The translations under genes were made by a program, and so were the position numbers. 64,000 nucleotides of DNA, taken from Clostridium sp. 1001271B_151109_B4 (lineage in GTDB: Bacteria > Bacillota > Clostridia > Clostridiales > Clostridiaceae). This document shows positions 1 through 8,798 of this stretch, piece after piece; the stretch's first letter is position 1, and the number at the start of each line of letters is the position of its first letter. Below the pieces are notes generated by a model, which made no database searches, was not told the DNA's origin, and saw only the letters and a list, made by a program, of their open reading frames with translations. Location of the stretch: assembly GCF_015670405.1 (NCBI RefSeq), contig NZ_JADPBQ010000011.1:23483-87482 (forward strand). Direction: 5' to 3'.

Positions 1-4
1 TAAA

Positions 5-1198
5 ATGGCAAAGCAAAAGTTCGAAAGAAGTAAACCACACGTAAATATCGGAACAATCGGTCACGTAGACCACGGTAAGACTACATTAACAGCTGCTATC
101 ACAACAGTATTAGCAAACAGAGGATACGCAGAAGCGTTCAACTATGCTGATATCGATAGAGCACCAGAAGAAAAAGAAAGAGGAATCACAATCAACACTG
201 CACACGTTGAGTACGAAACAGAAAACAGACACTACGCTCACGTTGACTGTCCAGGACATGCTGACTACGTTAAGAACATGATCACTGGTGCTGCACAAAT
301 GGATGGAGCAATCTTAGTTTGTTCAGCTGCAGATGGTCCAATGCCTCAAACAAGAGAGCATATCTTACTTGCATCAAGAGTAGGTGTTGACTATATCGTA
401 GTATTCTTAAACAAAGCAGATATGGTTGATGATGAAGAATTATTAGAATTAGTTGAAATGGAAGTTAGAGAATTATTATCTGAATACAACTTCCCAGGAG
501 ATGATATTCCAGTAATTAAGGGATCAGCTTTAAGAGCATTAGAAAACCCAACAGATCCAGAAGCAACAGCTTGCATCATGGAATTAATGGATGCAGTAGA
601 TAGCTACATCCCAACACCAGAAAGAGCTACAGATAAGCCTTTCTTAATGCCAATCGAAGACGTATTTACAATCACAGGTAGAGGAACTGTTGCAACTGGA
701 AGAGTTGAAAGAGGTATCTTACACGTATCTGATGAAGTAGAAATCGTTGGATTAATGGAAGAAAAGAGAAAAGTAGTAGTAACAGGAATAGAAATGTTCA
801 GAAAGTTACTAGATGAAGCACAAGCTGGAGATAACATCGGAGCATTATTAAGAGGGGTTCAAAGAACTGAAATCGAAAGAGGTCAAGTTTTAGCTAAAAC
901 TGGATCAGTAAACCCACACAGCAAGTTCGTAGGTCAAGTATACGTACTTAAGAAAGATGAAGGTGGTAGACATACTCCATTCTTCGATGGATACAGACCA
1001 CAATTCTACTTCAGAACAACAGACGTTACAGGATCAATCAAATTACCAGAAGGAATGGAAATGGTTATGCCTGGAGACCACATCGATATGAACGTTGAGT
1101 TAATTACTCAAGTAGCTATGGATGAAGGTTTAAGATTCGCTATCAGAGAAGGTGGAAGAACTGTAGGTTCAGGAGTTGTTACTTCTATAATTGAATAG
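5..1198 (+). CDS. tuf: Elongation factor Tu, copy 1
   Basis: This gene encodes the GTPase that delivers aminoacyl-tRNA to the ribosome. The 397-residue protein is full length for the family. The G domain shows the P-loop GHVDHGKT at residues 19-26, DCPGH at 81-85 and NKAD at 136-139, followed by the two beta-barrel domains. The ATG lies four bases from the window edge, so its ribosome site and promoter are outside. Gene and protein are the same as the second copy at 16090-17283; only the flanks differ. It precedes rpmG-secE-nusG, the usual clostridial order. Identification is certain. Confidence 0.99.
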   Translation: MAKQKFERSKPHVNIGTIGHVDHGKTTLTAAITTVLANRGYAEAFNYADIDRAPEEKERGITINTAHVEYETENRHYAHVDCPGHADYVKNMITGAAQMDGAILVCSAADGPMPQTREHILLASRVGVDYIVVFLNKADMVDDEELLELVEMEVRELLSEYNFPGDDIPVIKGSALRALENPTDPEATACIMELMDAVDSYIPTPERATDKPFLMPIEDVFTITGRGTVATGRVERGILHVSDEVEIVGLMEEKRKVVVTGIEMFRKLLDEAQAGDNIGALLRGVQRTEIERGQVLAKTGSVNPHSKFVGQVYVLKKDEGGRHTPFFDGYRPQFYFRTTDVTGSIKLPEGMEMVMPGDHIDMNVELITQVAMDEGLRFAIREGGRTVGSGVVTSIIE

Positions 1199-1219
1199 TA
1201 GATTAATTACTTCATATAT

Positions 1220-1249
1220 AAAGGGCTGGGTTAGTTTACCTAGTCCTTT
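1220..1249 (+). other. Hairpin after tuf copy 1
   Basis: A 12-bp stem (1220-1231 with 1238-1249, two G-U pairs) with loop TAGTTT directly follows tuf. No T-run follows, so it is more likely an mRNA 3' stabiliser or processing site than an intrinsic terminator. Confidence 0.5.
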
Positions 1250-1264
1250 ACCAAGCTAATATTA

Positions 1265-1293
1265 TTGACATAATATCGCTTTTATGATAGAGT
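1265..1293 (+). promoter_or_regulatory. Candidate promoter for rpmG-secE-nusG
   Basis: A perfect -35 TTGACA (1265-1270) is followed after 17 bases by TAGAGT (1288-1293), a poor -10. The position, about 80 bases before rpmG, is right for a separate rpmG-secE-nusG promoter, but the weak -10 keeps this tentative. Confidence 0.4.
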
Positions 1294-1374
1294 GTTTAAG
1301 TAATTAACGAATTAGGTAACACAATATCATATATATACTTATATAATTATTTGGATAAACTGGAGGTGCAGACT

Positions 1375-1524
1375 GTGAGAGTAAAAGTAACATTAGCATG
1401 CACAGAGTGTAAGCAAAGAAATTACAACACAATGAAAAATAAGAAAAACAACCCAGACAGAATGGAAATGAATAAATATTGCAGATTCTGTAAAAAACAC
1501 ACACAACACAAAGAAACTAAATAG
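1375..1524 (+). CDS. rpmG: 50S ribosomal protein L33
   Basis: This is a 49-residue large-subunit protein. It starts at a GTG 10 bases after the ribosome site GGAGG (1361-1365). It is the zinc-ribbon form: the paired cysteine motifs CTEC (residues 9-12) and CRFC (36-39) can hold one zinc ion. The zinc form is generally favoured when zinc is plentiful; a cysteine-free paralogue may exist elsewhere. The position between tuf and secE is the standard clostridial arrangement. Confidence 0.96.
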   Translation: MRVKVTLACTECKQRNYNTMKNKKNNPDRMEMNKYCRFCKKHTQHKETK

Positions 1525-1574
1525 TTCGCTTTAGAGTGATGACACGTACTCACAATAGTTAAGGATGTGAAGTA

Positions 1575-1805
1575 ATGGCTATTAAAGAAAATGTAAATAT
1601 TAATACTAAAACTTCTGAAAAAAGAGGGCTTTCTAAGTTTTTTAGAGAACTTAAGGCAGAGGTTAAAAGAATAACTTGGCCTTCTAAAGATGACACAAAA
1701 AAAGCGTTAATTGCAGTAGGCGTAGTCGTACTAATATATATAGTATTAGTAGGCGGGTTAGATTATATTTTTACAAACCTCTTTAAATTGATTTTTAAAC
1801 TATAA
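1575..1805 (+). CDS. secE: Preprotein translocase subunit SecE
   Basis: SecE is the small clamp subunit of the SecYEG channel in the inner membrane. The 76-residue protein is the short, single-span Gram-positive form: a basic cytoplasmic stretch containing the conserved RELKAEVKRITWPS segment (about residues 24-37) and one hydrophobic helix at about 45-68. It lies 50 bp after rpmG and 14 bp before nusG, the near-universal secE-nusG pair. The partner SecY is encoded at 27286. Confidence 0.98.
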   Translation: MAIKENVNINTKTSEKRGLSKFFRELKAEVKRITWPSKDDTKKALIAVGVVVLIYIVLVGGLDYIFTNLFKLIFKL

Positions 1806-1819
1806 TAAAGGAGGTTTAG

Positions 1820-2365
1820 GTGAGTTTCTCATCTATAGTAAATATGAGTGAAAGAGCTAGATGGTATGTAGTACATACATATTCAGGTTACGAAAACAAG
1901 GTTAAAGCAAATATTGAAAAGACCGTAGAAAATAGAAATCTTGAAAATCTACTTCTTGATATACAAGTTCCTATGGAAGAAGTTATTGAGGAGAAAGATG
2001 GTAAACAAAAGGTTTCTTTAAAGAAGAAGTTTCCGGGATATGTGTTAGTAAAAATGCTTATGACTGATGAGTCATGGTATGTGGTTAGAAATACTAGAGG
2101 TGTAACAGGATTTGTTGGCCCAGGTTCTAAACCAGTACCTCTTACTGATGAAGAAGTTGAATCAATGGGTGTTGTAGAGCTGCCTATAGATATAGACTTA
2201 GAAGTAGGGGAAAGTGTAAGAGTTATCTCAGGACCGCTAAGAGAATTTGTAGCGATAATCCAAGAGATAAGTGTTGAAAAACACAAGATAAAAGCTTTAA
2301 TAGATATGTTCGGCAGAGAAACGTTAGCTGAACTAGATTTTAACCAAGTTGAGAAATTAGTTTAG
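1820..2365 (+). CDS. nusG: Transcription antitermination/elongation factor NusG
   Basis: NusG binds the RNA polymerase clamp and couples transcription to translation or termination. The protein has the NGN domain (RWYVVHTYSGYENK near residues 13-26, FPGYVLVKM near 71-79) and a C-terminal KOW domain beginning near VGESVRVISG. A GTG start at 1820 is chosen because AAGGAGG (1808-1814) is five bases upstream. The more family-typical ATG at 1844 (MSERARW) has no ribosome site of its own, so the protein carries an eight-residue N-terminal extension: 181 residues instead of 173. Confidence 0.97.
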   Translation: MSFSSIVNMSERARWYVVHTYSGYENKVKANIEKTVENRNLENLLLDIQVPMEEVIEEKDGKQKVSLKKKFPGYVLVKMLMTDESWYVVRNTRGVTGFVGPGSKPVPLTDEEVESMGVVELPIDIDLEVGESVRVISGPLREFVAIIQEISVEKHKIKALIDMFGRETLAELDFNQVEKLV

Positions 2366-2398
2366 TATTTAAAATATAAAACTAATGTTTTTAATTAA

Positions 2399-2427
2399 GT
2401 GGGAGGACAAAAAGTCCGTATTACCAC
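2399..2427 (+). promoter_or_regulatory. Candidate L1-binding leader before rplK
   Basis: GTGG (2399-2402) pairs with CCAC (2424-2427). Inside are an unpaired GA, a GGAC/GTCC hairpin with loop AAAAA, and a six-base 3' bulge. This asymmetric two-helix shape with GA opposite a larger loop is that of ribosomal-protein L1 sites in 23S rRNA and in L11-L1 messenger leaders. A second copy lies before rplA. Assignment to L1 is inference from shape and position. Confidence 0.65.
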
Positions 2428-2446
2428 AGTATAGGAGGAATATTAA

Positions 2447-2872
2447 ATGGCTAAGAAAGTAACAGGAATGATTAAATTACAACTTCCTGCAGGTAAGGCA
2501 ACACCAGCACCACCAGTAGGTCCAGCATTAGGACAACACGGTGTAAACATTATGGGATTCTGTAAGGAGTTTAACGCAAAGACTGCTAATCAAGCTGGAT
2601 TAATAATACCAGTTGTTATAACAGTATACCAAGATAGATCTTTTAGTTTTATCTTAAAGACTCCTCCAGCTGCAGTTCTAATTAAGAAGGAATTAGGATT
2701 AGAAAGCGGATCAGGAGTTCCTAACAGAACAAAAGTTGGAACATTAACAAAGGATCAAGTTAGAAAGATCGCTGAATTAAAAATGCCAGACTTAAATGCT
2801 GCTACAATCGAAACTGCAATGAGCATGATCGAAGGTACTGCTAGAAGTATGGGTGTTACAATCGCAGAGTAA
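2447..2872 (+). CDS. rplK: 50S ribosomal protein L11
   Basis: L11 forms the GTPase-associated stalk base and is needed for the stringent-response sensor RelA. The 141-residue protein is normal length. The N-terminal region [14 protein letters not shown] (about residues 22-35) and the rRNA-binding C-terminal domain ([12 protein letters not shown]) are intact. It is preceded by a strong AGGAGG site and a candidate L1-binding hairpin, implying feedback control by the product of the next gene. Confidence 0.99.
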   Translation: MAKKVTGMIKLQLPAGKATPAPPVGPALGQHGVNIMGFCKEFNAKTANQAGLIIPVVITVYQDRSFSFILKTPPAAVLIKKELGLESGSGVPNRTKVGTLTKDQVRKIAELKMPDLNAATIETAMSMIEGTARSMGVTIAE

Positions 2873-2889
2873 TTCTGATTTTTTAATAA

Positions 2890-2916
2890 GTGGGAGGTAA
2901 AAACCGCTAAAACCAC
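2890..2916 (+). promoter_or_regulatory. Second candidate L1-binding leader, before rplA
   Basis: GTGG (2890-2893) pairs with CCAC (2913-2916), enclosing GA, a GGT/ACC mini-helix with an A-rich loop, and a seven-base 3' bulge. It has the same architecture and start sequence GTGGGAGG as the motif at 2399-2427. It sits in the short rplK-rplA spacer, just before the rplA ribosome site (2920-2923). Confidence 0.65.
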
Positions 2917-2931
2917 GAAGGAGGCATAACA

Positions 2932-3621
2932 ATGGGAAAGAAATATGTTGAAAGTTCAAAATTAGTTGATAAGAACGTTTTATATACACCAGCTGAAGCT
3001 TTAGATTTAGCTGTAAAAACTGCAAAAGCTAAATTCGATGAAACTATCGAATTACACGTAAGATTAGGGGTAGACCCAAGACACGCTGACCAACAAGTTA
3101 GAGGAGCAGTTGTTCTTCCAAACGGAACTGGTAAAAGTGTTAAAGTATTAGTATTCGCTAAGGGAGCTAAAGCTACAGAAGCACAAGAAGCTGGAGCAGA
3201 TTTCGTTGGAGCTGAAGAATTAGTTCAAAAGATCCAAGGTGAAAACTGGTTTGACTACGATGTAGTAGTTGCTACTCCAGATATGATGGGTGTTGTTGGT
3301 AGATTAGGTAGAGTATTAGGACCTAAGGGATTAATGCCAAACCCAAAATCAGGAACAGTAACATTTGATGTAGCTAAAGCTATAGCTGATATCAAAGCAG
3401 GTAAAGTTGAATATAGAGTTGATAAGACTGCTATCGTTCACTGCCCAATCGGAAAAAAATCATTTGGTGTTGAAAAGTTACAAGAAAACTTCCACGCTTT
3501 AATGGATGCATTAGTTAAGGCTAAACCAGCTGCTGCTAAGGGACAATACGTTAAATCTGTATCAGTTTCAAGCACAATGGGACCTGGAGCTAAAATTAAT
3601 CCAACAAAAGTTTTAGATTAA
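2932..3621 (+). CDS. rplA: 50S ribosomal protein L1
   Basis: L1 forms the mobile stalk at the ribosomal E site and in many bacteria represses its own operon. The 229-residue protein contains the L1 hallmarks [21 protein letters not shown] near residues 123-143 and a C-terminal SSTMGPG. The only upstream partner is rplK. The rplA stop directly abuts the rplJ promoter, so the L11-L1 and L10-L12 units can be transcribed separately. Confidence 0.99.
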   Translation: MGKKYVESSKLVDKNVLYTPAEALDLAVKTAKAKFDETIELHVRLGVDPRHADQQVRGAVVLPNGTGKSVKVLVFAKGAKATEAQEAGADFVGAEELVQKIQGENWFDYDVVVATPDMMGVVGRLGRVLGPKGLMPNPKSGTVTFDVAKAIADIKAGKVEYRVDKTAIVHCPIGKKSFGVEKLQENFHALMDALVKAKPAAAKGQYVKSVSVSSTMGPGAKINPTKVLD

Positions 3622-3623
3622 TA

Positions 3624-3652
3624 TTGACATAATGAAATTAACATAGTATAAT
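3624..3652 (+). promoter_or_regulatory. Strong sigma-A promoter for rplJ-rplL
   Basis: TTGACA (3624-3629), a 17-base spacer and TATAAT (3647-3652) form a perfect consensus promoter. It begins two bases after the rplA stop codon. Confidence 0.92.
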
Positions 3653-3659
3653 GAATTTC

Positions 3660-3790
3660 GTTGTGAAAAAAGAGAATACTGTTTCCGTAGACAGTAGGTG
3701 CCGTAAGGTTTAAAGTAATCGCCTGCCTAGGATAACTAGATAAGTGATTATTTATTTGGTCTTCCTGTGTCTATGGGAAGACCTTTCTTA
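3660..3790 (+). promoter_or_regulatory. Ribosomal protein L10 leader with attenuator hairpin
   Basis: The transcript leader folds into ACTGT/ACAGT (3678-3682 with 3691-3695) and AGGTG/CGCCT (3696-3700 with 3720-3724). An 8-bp stem GGTCTTCC/GGAAGACC (3758-3765 with 3776-3783) then precedes TTTCTT. Position, length and layout match the L10 leader family, in which L10 or L10-L12 binds its own messenger; the last hairpin resembles an attenuator. Confidence 0.8.
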
Positions 3791-3831
3791 ATATATATTA
3801 CAGTTAATAACTGTGAGGAGGTGGACACACA

Positions 3832-4338
3832 GTGATAAAGAAGAACAGACAAATCAAAGAAGCTAAAGTAGCTGAGATTAAAGAAAAGTTAGAAAAAGCT
3901 CAAGGTGTAGCATTAGCTAGTTACCAAGGTTTAACAGTTGAAGAAGATACAATGTTAAGAAAGAGCTTAAGAGAAGCTGGTGTTGAATATAAAGTTTACA
4001 AAAACACATTAGTAACATTAGCTGCTAACGAATTAGGTTTAGGTGATTTAGTTCAATACTTAGAAGGACCAGTTTCAATAGCTTTCGGTTACGAAGATGC
4101 TACTGCTCCTGCAAGAGTATTAAATGATTTTGCTAAAGATCATAAGAAGTTAGAATTAAAAGCAGGTATTGTTGACGGTATTGTTTACGACAAGGCTGGA
4201 GTTGAAAAACTTGCAACAATCCCATCAAAAGAAGTTCTTATTGCAAAACTTCTTGGAAGCTTCAAAGCTCCATTATCAAACCTTGCATACTTATTAAATG
4301 CAATTAAAGAAAAAAAAGAATCAGAGTCAGCTGAATAA
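3832..4338 (+). CDS. rplJ: 50S ribosomal protein L10
   Basis: L10 anchors L7/L12 dimers on the ribosomal stalk. The 168-residue product starts at a GTG with a GAGGAGGTGG site just upstream. The N-terminal rRNA-binding domain ([11 protein letters not shown] near residues 57-67) and the C-terminal helix that binds L12 dimers ([16 protein letters not shown]) are both present. It is followed 33 bp later by rplL, its stoichiometric partner. Confidence 0.98.
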   Translation: MIKKNRQIKEAKVAEIKEKLEKAQGVALASYQGLTVEEDTMLRKSLREAGVEYKVYKNTLVTLAANELGLGDLVQYLEGPVSIAFGYEDATAPARVLNDFAKDHKKLELKAGIVDGIVYDKAGVEKLATIPSKEVLIAKLLGSFKAPLSNLAYLLNAIKEKKESESAE

Positions 4339-4371
4339 TAAACTGATAAAAATTTTGGAGGTGCAATTAAA

Positions 4372-4737
4372 ATGACAAGAGAAGAAATCATTCAAGCTAT
4401 AAAAGAAATGACTGTTTTAGAATTAAACGAATTAGTAACTGCTTGCGAAGAGGAGTTTGGTGTTAGCGCTGCTGCTCCAGTTGCTGTTGCTGGTGGAGCT
4501 GTTGCAGGTGCTGCAGCAGAAGAAAAGACTGAGTTTGACGTAGTATTATCAAATGCTGGTGCAAACAAGATCAAAGTTATCAAAGTTGTTAGAGAAATAA
4601 CTGGATTAGGATTAAAGGAAGCTAAGGAAATAGTTGACGGAGCTCCTAAGACATTAAAAGAAGCTGTTTCTAAAGAAGAAGCTGAAGACATGAAAGCTAA
4701 ATTAGCTGAAGTTGGAGCTGAAGTAGAAGTTAAGTAA
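4372..4737 (+). CDS. rplL: 50S ribosomal protein L7/L12
   Basis: L12 recruits translational GTPases. The 121-residue protein shows the dimerising N-terminal helices, an Ala/Gly/Val-rich hinge at about residues 34-50, and the globular C-terminal domain with [21 protein letters not shown]. It is the last gene of the rplJ unit: an intrinsic terminator follows 18 bp after the stop, before the rpoB promoter. Confidence 0.99.
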   Translation: MTREEIIQAIKEMTVLELNELVTACEEEFGVSAAAPVAVAGGAVAGAAAEEKTEFDVVLSNAGANKIKVIKVVREITGLGLKEAKEIVDGAPKTLKEAVSKEEAEDMKAKLAEVGAEVEVK

Positions 4738-4754
4738 TTTCTTAACTTATATAT

Positions 4755-4781
4755 AAAAAGGTGCTTTATAGCACCTTTTTT
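4755..4781 (+). terminator. Intrinsic terminator after rplL
   Basis: The stem AAAAAGGTGC/GCACCTTTTT has loop TTTATA and ends in six T. Read-through could still feed rpoB. Confidence 0.9.
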
Positions 4782-4878
4782 AATGCCCAAATCATGAAAA
4801 TTTTTCAAAAATTAGAATGAGAAATGTTTTTTTGAGAATACTATTATATTATTGGAGTGTAATTAATATACAAAAGTG

Positions 4879-4907
4879 TTGACAAAAAAAAAAGGGTATG
4901 TTACTAT
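4879..4907 (+). promoter_or_regulatory. Promoter for rpoB-rpoC
   Basis: TTGACA (4879-4884), a 17-base spacer and TACTAT (4902-4907) precede rpoB by about 160 bases. The spacer starts with an A-tract. Confidence 0.85.
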
Positions 4908-4914
4908 CATTAAA

Positions 4915-5069
4915 TGTACTATTCATTATGGATAATTATATATTCTTGCGAAAATAAGTATAATCAAGTTTAAAAATGGTTATACTATAACGTGATGCTC
5001 TCCGAAAGTATATGTCCTTAGGGAAATTATGCTTTTGGTTATTTTACTTTAAACAAGGGGTGAAAATTC
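4915..5069 (+). promoter_or_regulatory. Structured rpoB leader of unknown function
   Basis: About 155 untranslated bases separate the promoter from rpoB. A 10-bp hairpin (4957-4966 with 4977-4986, one G-U pair) is clear; the following segment (about 4993-5040) is richer in G and C than its surroundings. No family was recognised; control of RNA polymerase synthesis is the natural guess. Confidence 0.45.
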
Positions 5070-8000
5070 ATGGTACATCCTGTCCAAGTCGGAAAAAGAA
5101 CTAGAATGAGCTTTGCTAAGGTTAAAGATGTAACCGAAATGCCAAACTTAATCGAGGTACAATTAGATTCTTATGAGTGGTTTTTAAGAGAAGGATTATT
5201 AGAAGTTTTTGACGATGTTAATCCTATTTCAAACTTCACTGGAAATCTTGTACTGGAGTTTGTAGATTACAAACTTGATATGGATAATATTAAGTATTCA
5301 GTGGAAGAGTGTAAGGAAAGAGATTGCACTTATGCAGCTCCATTGAAAGTGTCAGTAAGACTGACAAACAATGAAACAGGAGAAATAAAAGAACAAGAAG
5401 TATTTATGGGAGATTTCCCATTAATGACTGAACAAGGTACTTTTATAATTAATGGGGCTGAAAGAGTTATCGTAAGCCAATTAGTTAGATCTCCAGGTGT
5501 ATATTATAGTAATACTGTTGATAAAAGTGGTAAAAAATTATTTTCATCAACTGTTATTCCTAACAGAGGTGCGTGGTTAGAATACGAAACAGATTCTAAT
5601 GATGTTATTTATGTTAGAATTGACAAAACAAGAAAACTGCCAATTACAATATTAGCTAGAGCTATGGGTTATGGAAGTGACCAAGAGCTTTTAGATTATT
5701 TTGGTGAAGAAGAAAGATTCAAAGCAAGTATTGAAAAAGATAATACTAAAACTAAAGAGGAAGCCTTACTTGAAATCTATAAGAGATTAAGACCAGGTGA
5801 ACCACCTACAGTTGATAGTGCTGTTTCATTAATTGATTCTTTATTCTTCGATGCTAAAAGATATGATTTATCAAGAGTTGGTAGATACAAATTTAATAAG
5901 AAATTAGCTATTAATCTTAGATTAATTAATCAAATTGCAGCTGCTGATATAATAAATCCTTCAACTGGAGAAATAATGGTTGAACAAGGAGAAAAAATAA
6001 GCAGAACAATGGCTTCTAATATTCAATGTGCAGGAATTAACTCTGTAGACATTTTAGTAGAAGATAAGGTGTTAAGAGTAATAGGTAATCACTTTGTTGA
6101 CTTAGAAAAAGTTGTGTCATTTGATGTAAGTGATTTAAACATAAGAGAAGCTGTTCATTATCCTACATTAATGGAAATCCTTGATAATTATGATGATGAG
6201 CAATCTATTAAAGAAGAAATCAAAAAGAACATAACTAGATTAATACCTAAACATATTATAAGAGATGATATATTTGCAACTATAAGTTATGAATTAGGAT
6301 TAGCTTATGGAGTTGGATATACTGATGATATAGACCATTTAGGTAATAGAAGATTAAGATCTGTTGGTGAGTTATTACAAAACCAATTTAGAATTGGTTT
6401 ATCAAGAATGGAAAGAGTAGTTAAAGAAAGAATGACTATTCAAGATCAAGAAGCAATTACTCCTCAAATGTTAATAAACATTAGACCAGTAGCTGCTGCA
6501 ATAAAAGAATTCTTTGGTAGCTCTCAATTATCACAATTCATGGATCAAACTAATCCATTATCAGAATTAACACATAAGAGAAGATTATCAGCTTTAGGAC
6601 CAGGAGGTCTTTCAAGAGAAAGAGCTGGGTTCGAAGTAAGAGACGTTCACCATTCACATTATGGTAGAATGTGTCCTATAGAAACTCCAGAAGGACCAAA
6701 TATAGGATTAATCAACTCATTAGCAACATATGCAAAGGTTAATGAATATGGATTTATAGAAACTCCGTATAGAATTGTTGACAAAGAAACTGGAATGGTT
6801 ACAAATGAAATCAGATACTTTACTGCTGATGAAGAAGATTTATACTTAATTGCACAAGCAAAAGAACCAATTGGTGAAGATGGAAGATTCGTGGACAGTA
6901 GAGTTACTGTTAGACATAAGCATGATATTTTACAAGTTAATGCTAAAGACGTAGATTTAATTGACGTTTCACCAAGACAAATAGTTTCAGTTGCGACTGC
7001 AATGATACCTTTCCTTGAAAATGATGACGCATCAAGAGCACTTATGGGAGCCAACATGCAACGTCAAGCAGTTCCACTATTAAAGCCTCAAGCTCCAATA
7101 GTAGGTACAGGAATTGAGTATAGAGCAGCAGCAGATTCAGGAGTATTACCTAAAGCTAAGAACTCAGGTACAGTTGTATATGTTAGTTCATCTGAAATCA
7201 GAGTTAAGAGAGATCTTGATGGAGGAATAGACACATATAAACTACTTAAATTCAAGAGAAGTAACCCAGGTACTTGTATAAACCAAAGACCTTTAGTAGA
7301 TAAGGGTGAAATTGTATTTAAGAACCAAGTGTTAGCTGATGGTCCAGCAACTGACCTAGGAGAAATCGCATTAGGAAAGAATATCAGAATGGGATTCATT
7401 ACTTGGGAAGGTTATAACTACGAGGATGCTATGCTTATCTCTGAAGAATTAGTAAGAGAAGATGTATTTACTTCTATCCATATTGAAGAATATGAATGTG
7501 AAGCGAGAGATACTAAGCTAGGACCAGAAGAAATAACAAGAGATATTCCTAATGTTAGTGAAGATGCTCTTAAAGATATAGATGAAAGAGGAATAATCAG
7601 AATTGGTGCTGAAGTTAGATCAGGGGATGTTCTTGTAGGTAAAGTTACACCTAAGGGAGAAACTGAATTAACAGCCGAAGAGAGATTATTAAGAGCTATA
7701 TTCGGAGAAAAAGCAAGAGAAGTTAGAGATACTTCTTTAAGAGTACCACATGGAGAAGCTGGTATTATCGTAGATGTAAAAGTATTTACAAGAGAAAACG
7801 GTGATGACTTAAATCCAGGTGTTAACGAACTTGTAAGATGTTATATAGCTCAAAAGAGAAAGATATCTGTTGGAGATAAGATGGCCGGTCGTCATGGTAA
7901 CAAAGGGGTTATTTCTAGAGTTTTACCAGAAGAAGATATGCCATTCTTACCAGATGGTAGACCACTACAAATTTGTTTAAATCCACTAGGGGTTCCATCT

Positions 8001-8777
8001 CGTATGAACATCGGTCAGGTATTAGAAGTTCACTTAGGATGGGCGGCAAGTGCATTAGGATGGCACATTGCAACACCTGTATTTGATGGTGCAACAGAAA
8101 AGAATATAGAAGAGTGCTTAGAAAAAGCAGGATACAACGCAAACGGAAAGACTGTATTATATGATGGAAGAACTGGAGAACCATTTGATAATGAAGTTAC
8201 AGTTGGTATAATGTATATCTTAAAGCTTGCTCACTTAGTTGATGATAAGATCCATGCTAGATCTACAGGTCCATATTCATTAGTTACTCAACAACCACTT
8301 GGAGGTAAAGCTCAATTTGGTGGTCAAAGATTTGGGGAAATGGAAGTTTGGGCACTAGAAGCGTATGGTGCAGCTCATACATTACAAGAAATCTTAACAG
8401 TTAAGTCAGATGACGTTGTAGGAAGAGTTAAGACTTATGAAGCTATAGTTAAGGGTGAAAATATCCCAGAACCAGGAGTTCCAGAATCATTTAAGGTTCT
8501 TATTAAAGAACTTCAAGCTTTATGCTTAGATGTTAAAGTATTAAATGAAGATAACGAAGAAGTTAAATTAAAAGAATTCTCTGATGATGATTCAGAGGAA
8601 TTAGAAGTAAATATCGAAGGAACTGAAGAACTTGTTACAGAGCAAGTGACAGGAGACGATAGTTACACAACTAATGATGAGGAAATCGACGAAGATATTG
8701 ATTATGAATCATTTACTTTAGAAGGTTTTCATGAAGAAGAATTAGAATTAGATGATTTCGTTAATGACGAACACTAA
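5070..8777 (+). CDS. rpoB: RNA polymerase beta subunit
   Basis: This is the beta subunit of the transcription core enzyme. The 1235-residue product is collinear with other clostridial RpoB proteins. The rifampicin pocket, [20 protein letters not shown] and the following [13 protein letters not shown] (from about residue 481), carries the drug-sensitive residues Asp, His and Ser at the usual resistance positions. The C-terminus after LKEFSDDD is a roughly 70-residue, strongly acidic low-complexity tail rich in Glu and Asp, typical of clostridial lineages. rpoC follows after 21 bp. Confidence 0.99.
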   Translation: MVHPVQVGKRTRMSFAKVKDVTEMPNLIEVQLDSYEWFLREGLLEVFDDVNPISNFTGNLVLEFVDYKLDMDNIKYSVEECKERDCTYAAPLKVSVRLTNNETGEIKEQEVFMGDFPLMTEQGTFIINGAERVIVSQLVRSPGVYYSNTVDKSGKKLFSSTVIPNRGAWLEYETDSNDVIYVRIDKTRKLPITILARAMGYGSDQELLDYFGEEERFKASIEKDNTKTKEEALLEIYKRLRPGEPPTVDSAVSLIDSLFFDAKRYDLSRVGRYKFNKKLAINLRLINQIAAADIINPSTGEIMVEQGEKISRTMASNIQCAGINSVDILVEDKVLRVIGNHFVDLEKVVSFDVSDLNIREAVHYPTLMEILDNYDDEQSIKEEIKKNITRLIPKHIIRDDIFATISYELGLAYGVGYTDDIDHLGNRRLRSVGELLQNQFRIGLSRMERVVKERMTIQDQEAITPQMLINIRPVAAAIKEFFGSSQLSQFMDQTNPLSELTHKRRLSALGPGGLSRERAGFEVRDVHHSHYGRMCPIETPEGPNIGLINSLATYAKVNEYGFIETPYRIVDKETGMVTNEIRYFTADEEDLYLIAQAKEPIGEDGRFVDSRVTVRHKHDILQVNAKDVDLIDVSPRQIVSVATAMIPFLENDDASRALMGANMQRQAVPLLKPQAPIVGTGIEYRAAADSGVLPKAKNSGTVVYVSSSEIRVKRDLDGGIDTYKLLKFKRSNPGTCINQRPLVDKGEIVFKNQVLADGPATDLGEIALGKNIRMGFITWEGYNYEDAMLISEELVREDVFTSIHIEEYECEARDTKLGPEEITRDIPNVSEDALKDIDERGIIRIGAEVRSGDVLVGKVTPKGETELTAEERLLRAIFGEKAREVRDTSLRVPHGEAGIIVDVKVFTRENGDDLNPGVNELVRCYIAQKRKISVGDKMAGRHGNKGVISRVLPEEDMPFLPDGRPLQICLNPLGVPSRMNIGQVLEVHLGWAASALGWHIATPVFDGATEKNIEECLEKAGYNANGKTVLYDGRTGEPFDNEVTVGIMYILKLAHLVDDKIHARSTGPYSLVTQQPLGGKAQFGGQRFGEMEVWALEAYGAAHTLQEILTVKSDDVVGRVKTYEAIVKGENIPEPGVPESFKVLIKELQALCLDVKVLNEDNEEVKLKEFSDDDSEELEVNIEGTEELVTEQVTGDDSYTTNDEEIDEDIDYESFTLEGFHEEELELDDFVNDEH

Positions 8778-8798
8778 AATTGAAGGGAGGATATACCC

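Noticed and set aside
1220..1249. Intrinsic terminator after tuf copy 1
   Set aside because: The stem is good but no T-run follows, so I list it only as a hairpin.
1888..2286. Long minus-strand open frames inside nusG, rpoB, rpoC, fusA, rplP and others
   Set aside because: They are antisense shadows of well-conserved genes, without ribosome sites or recognisable products.
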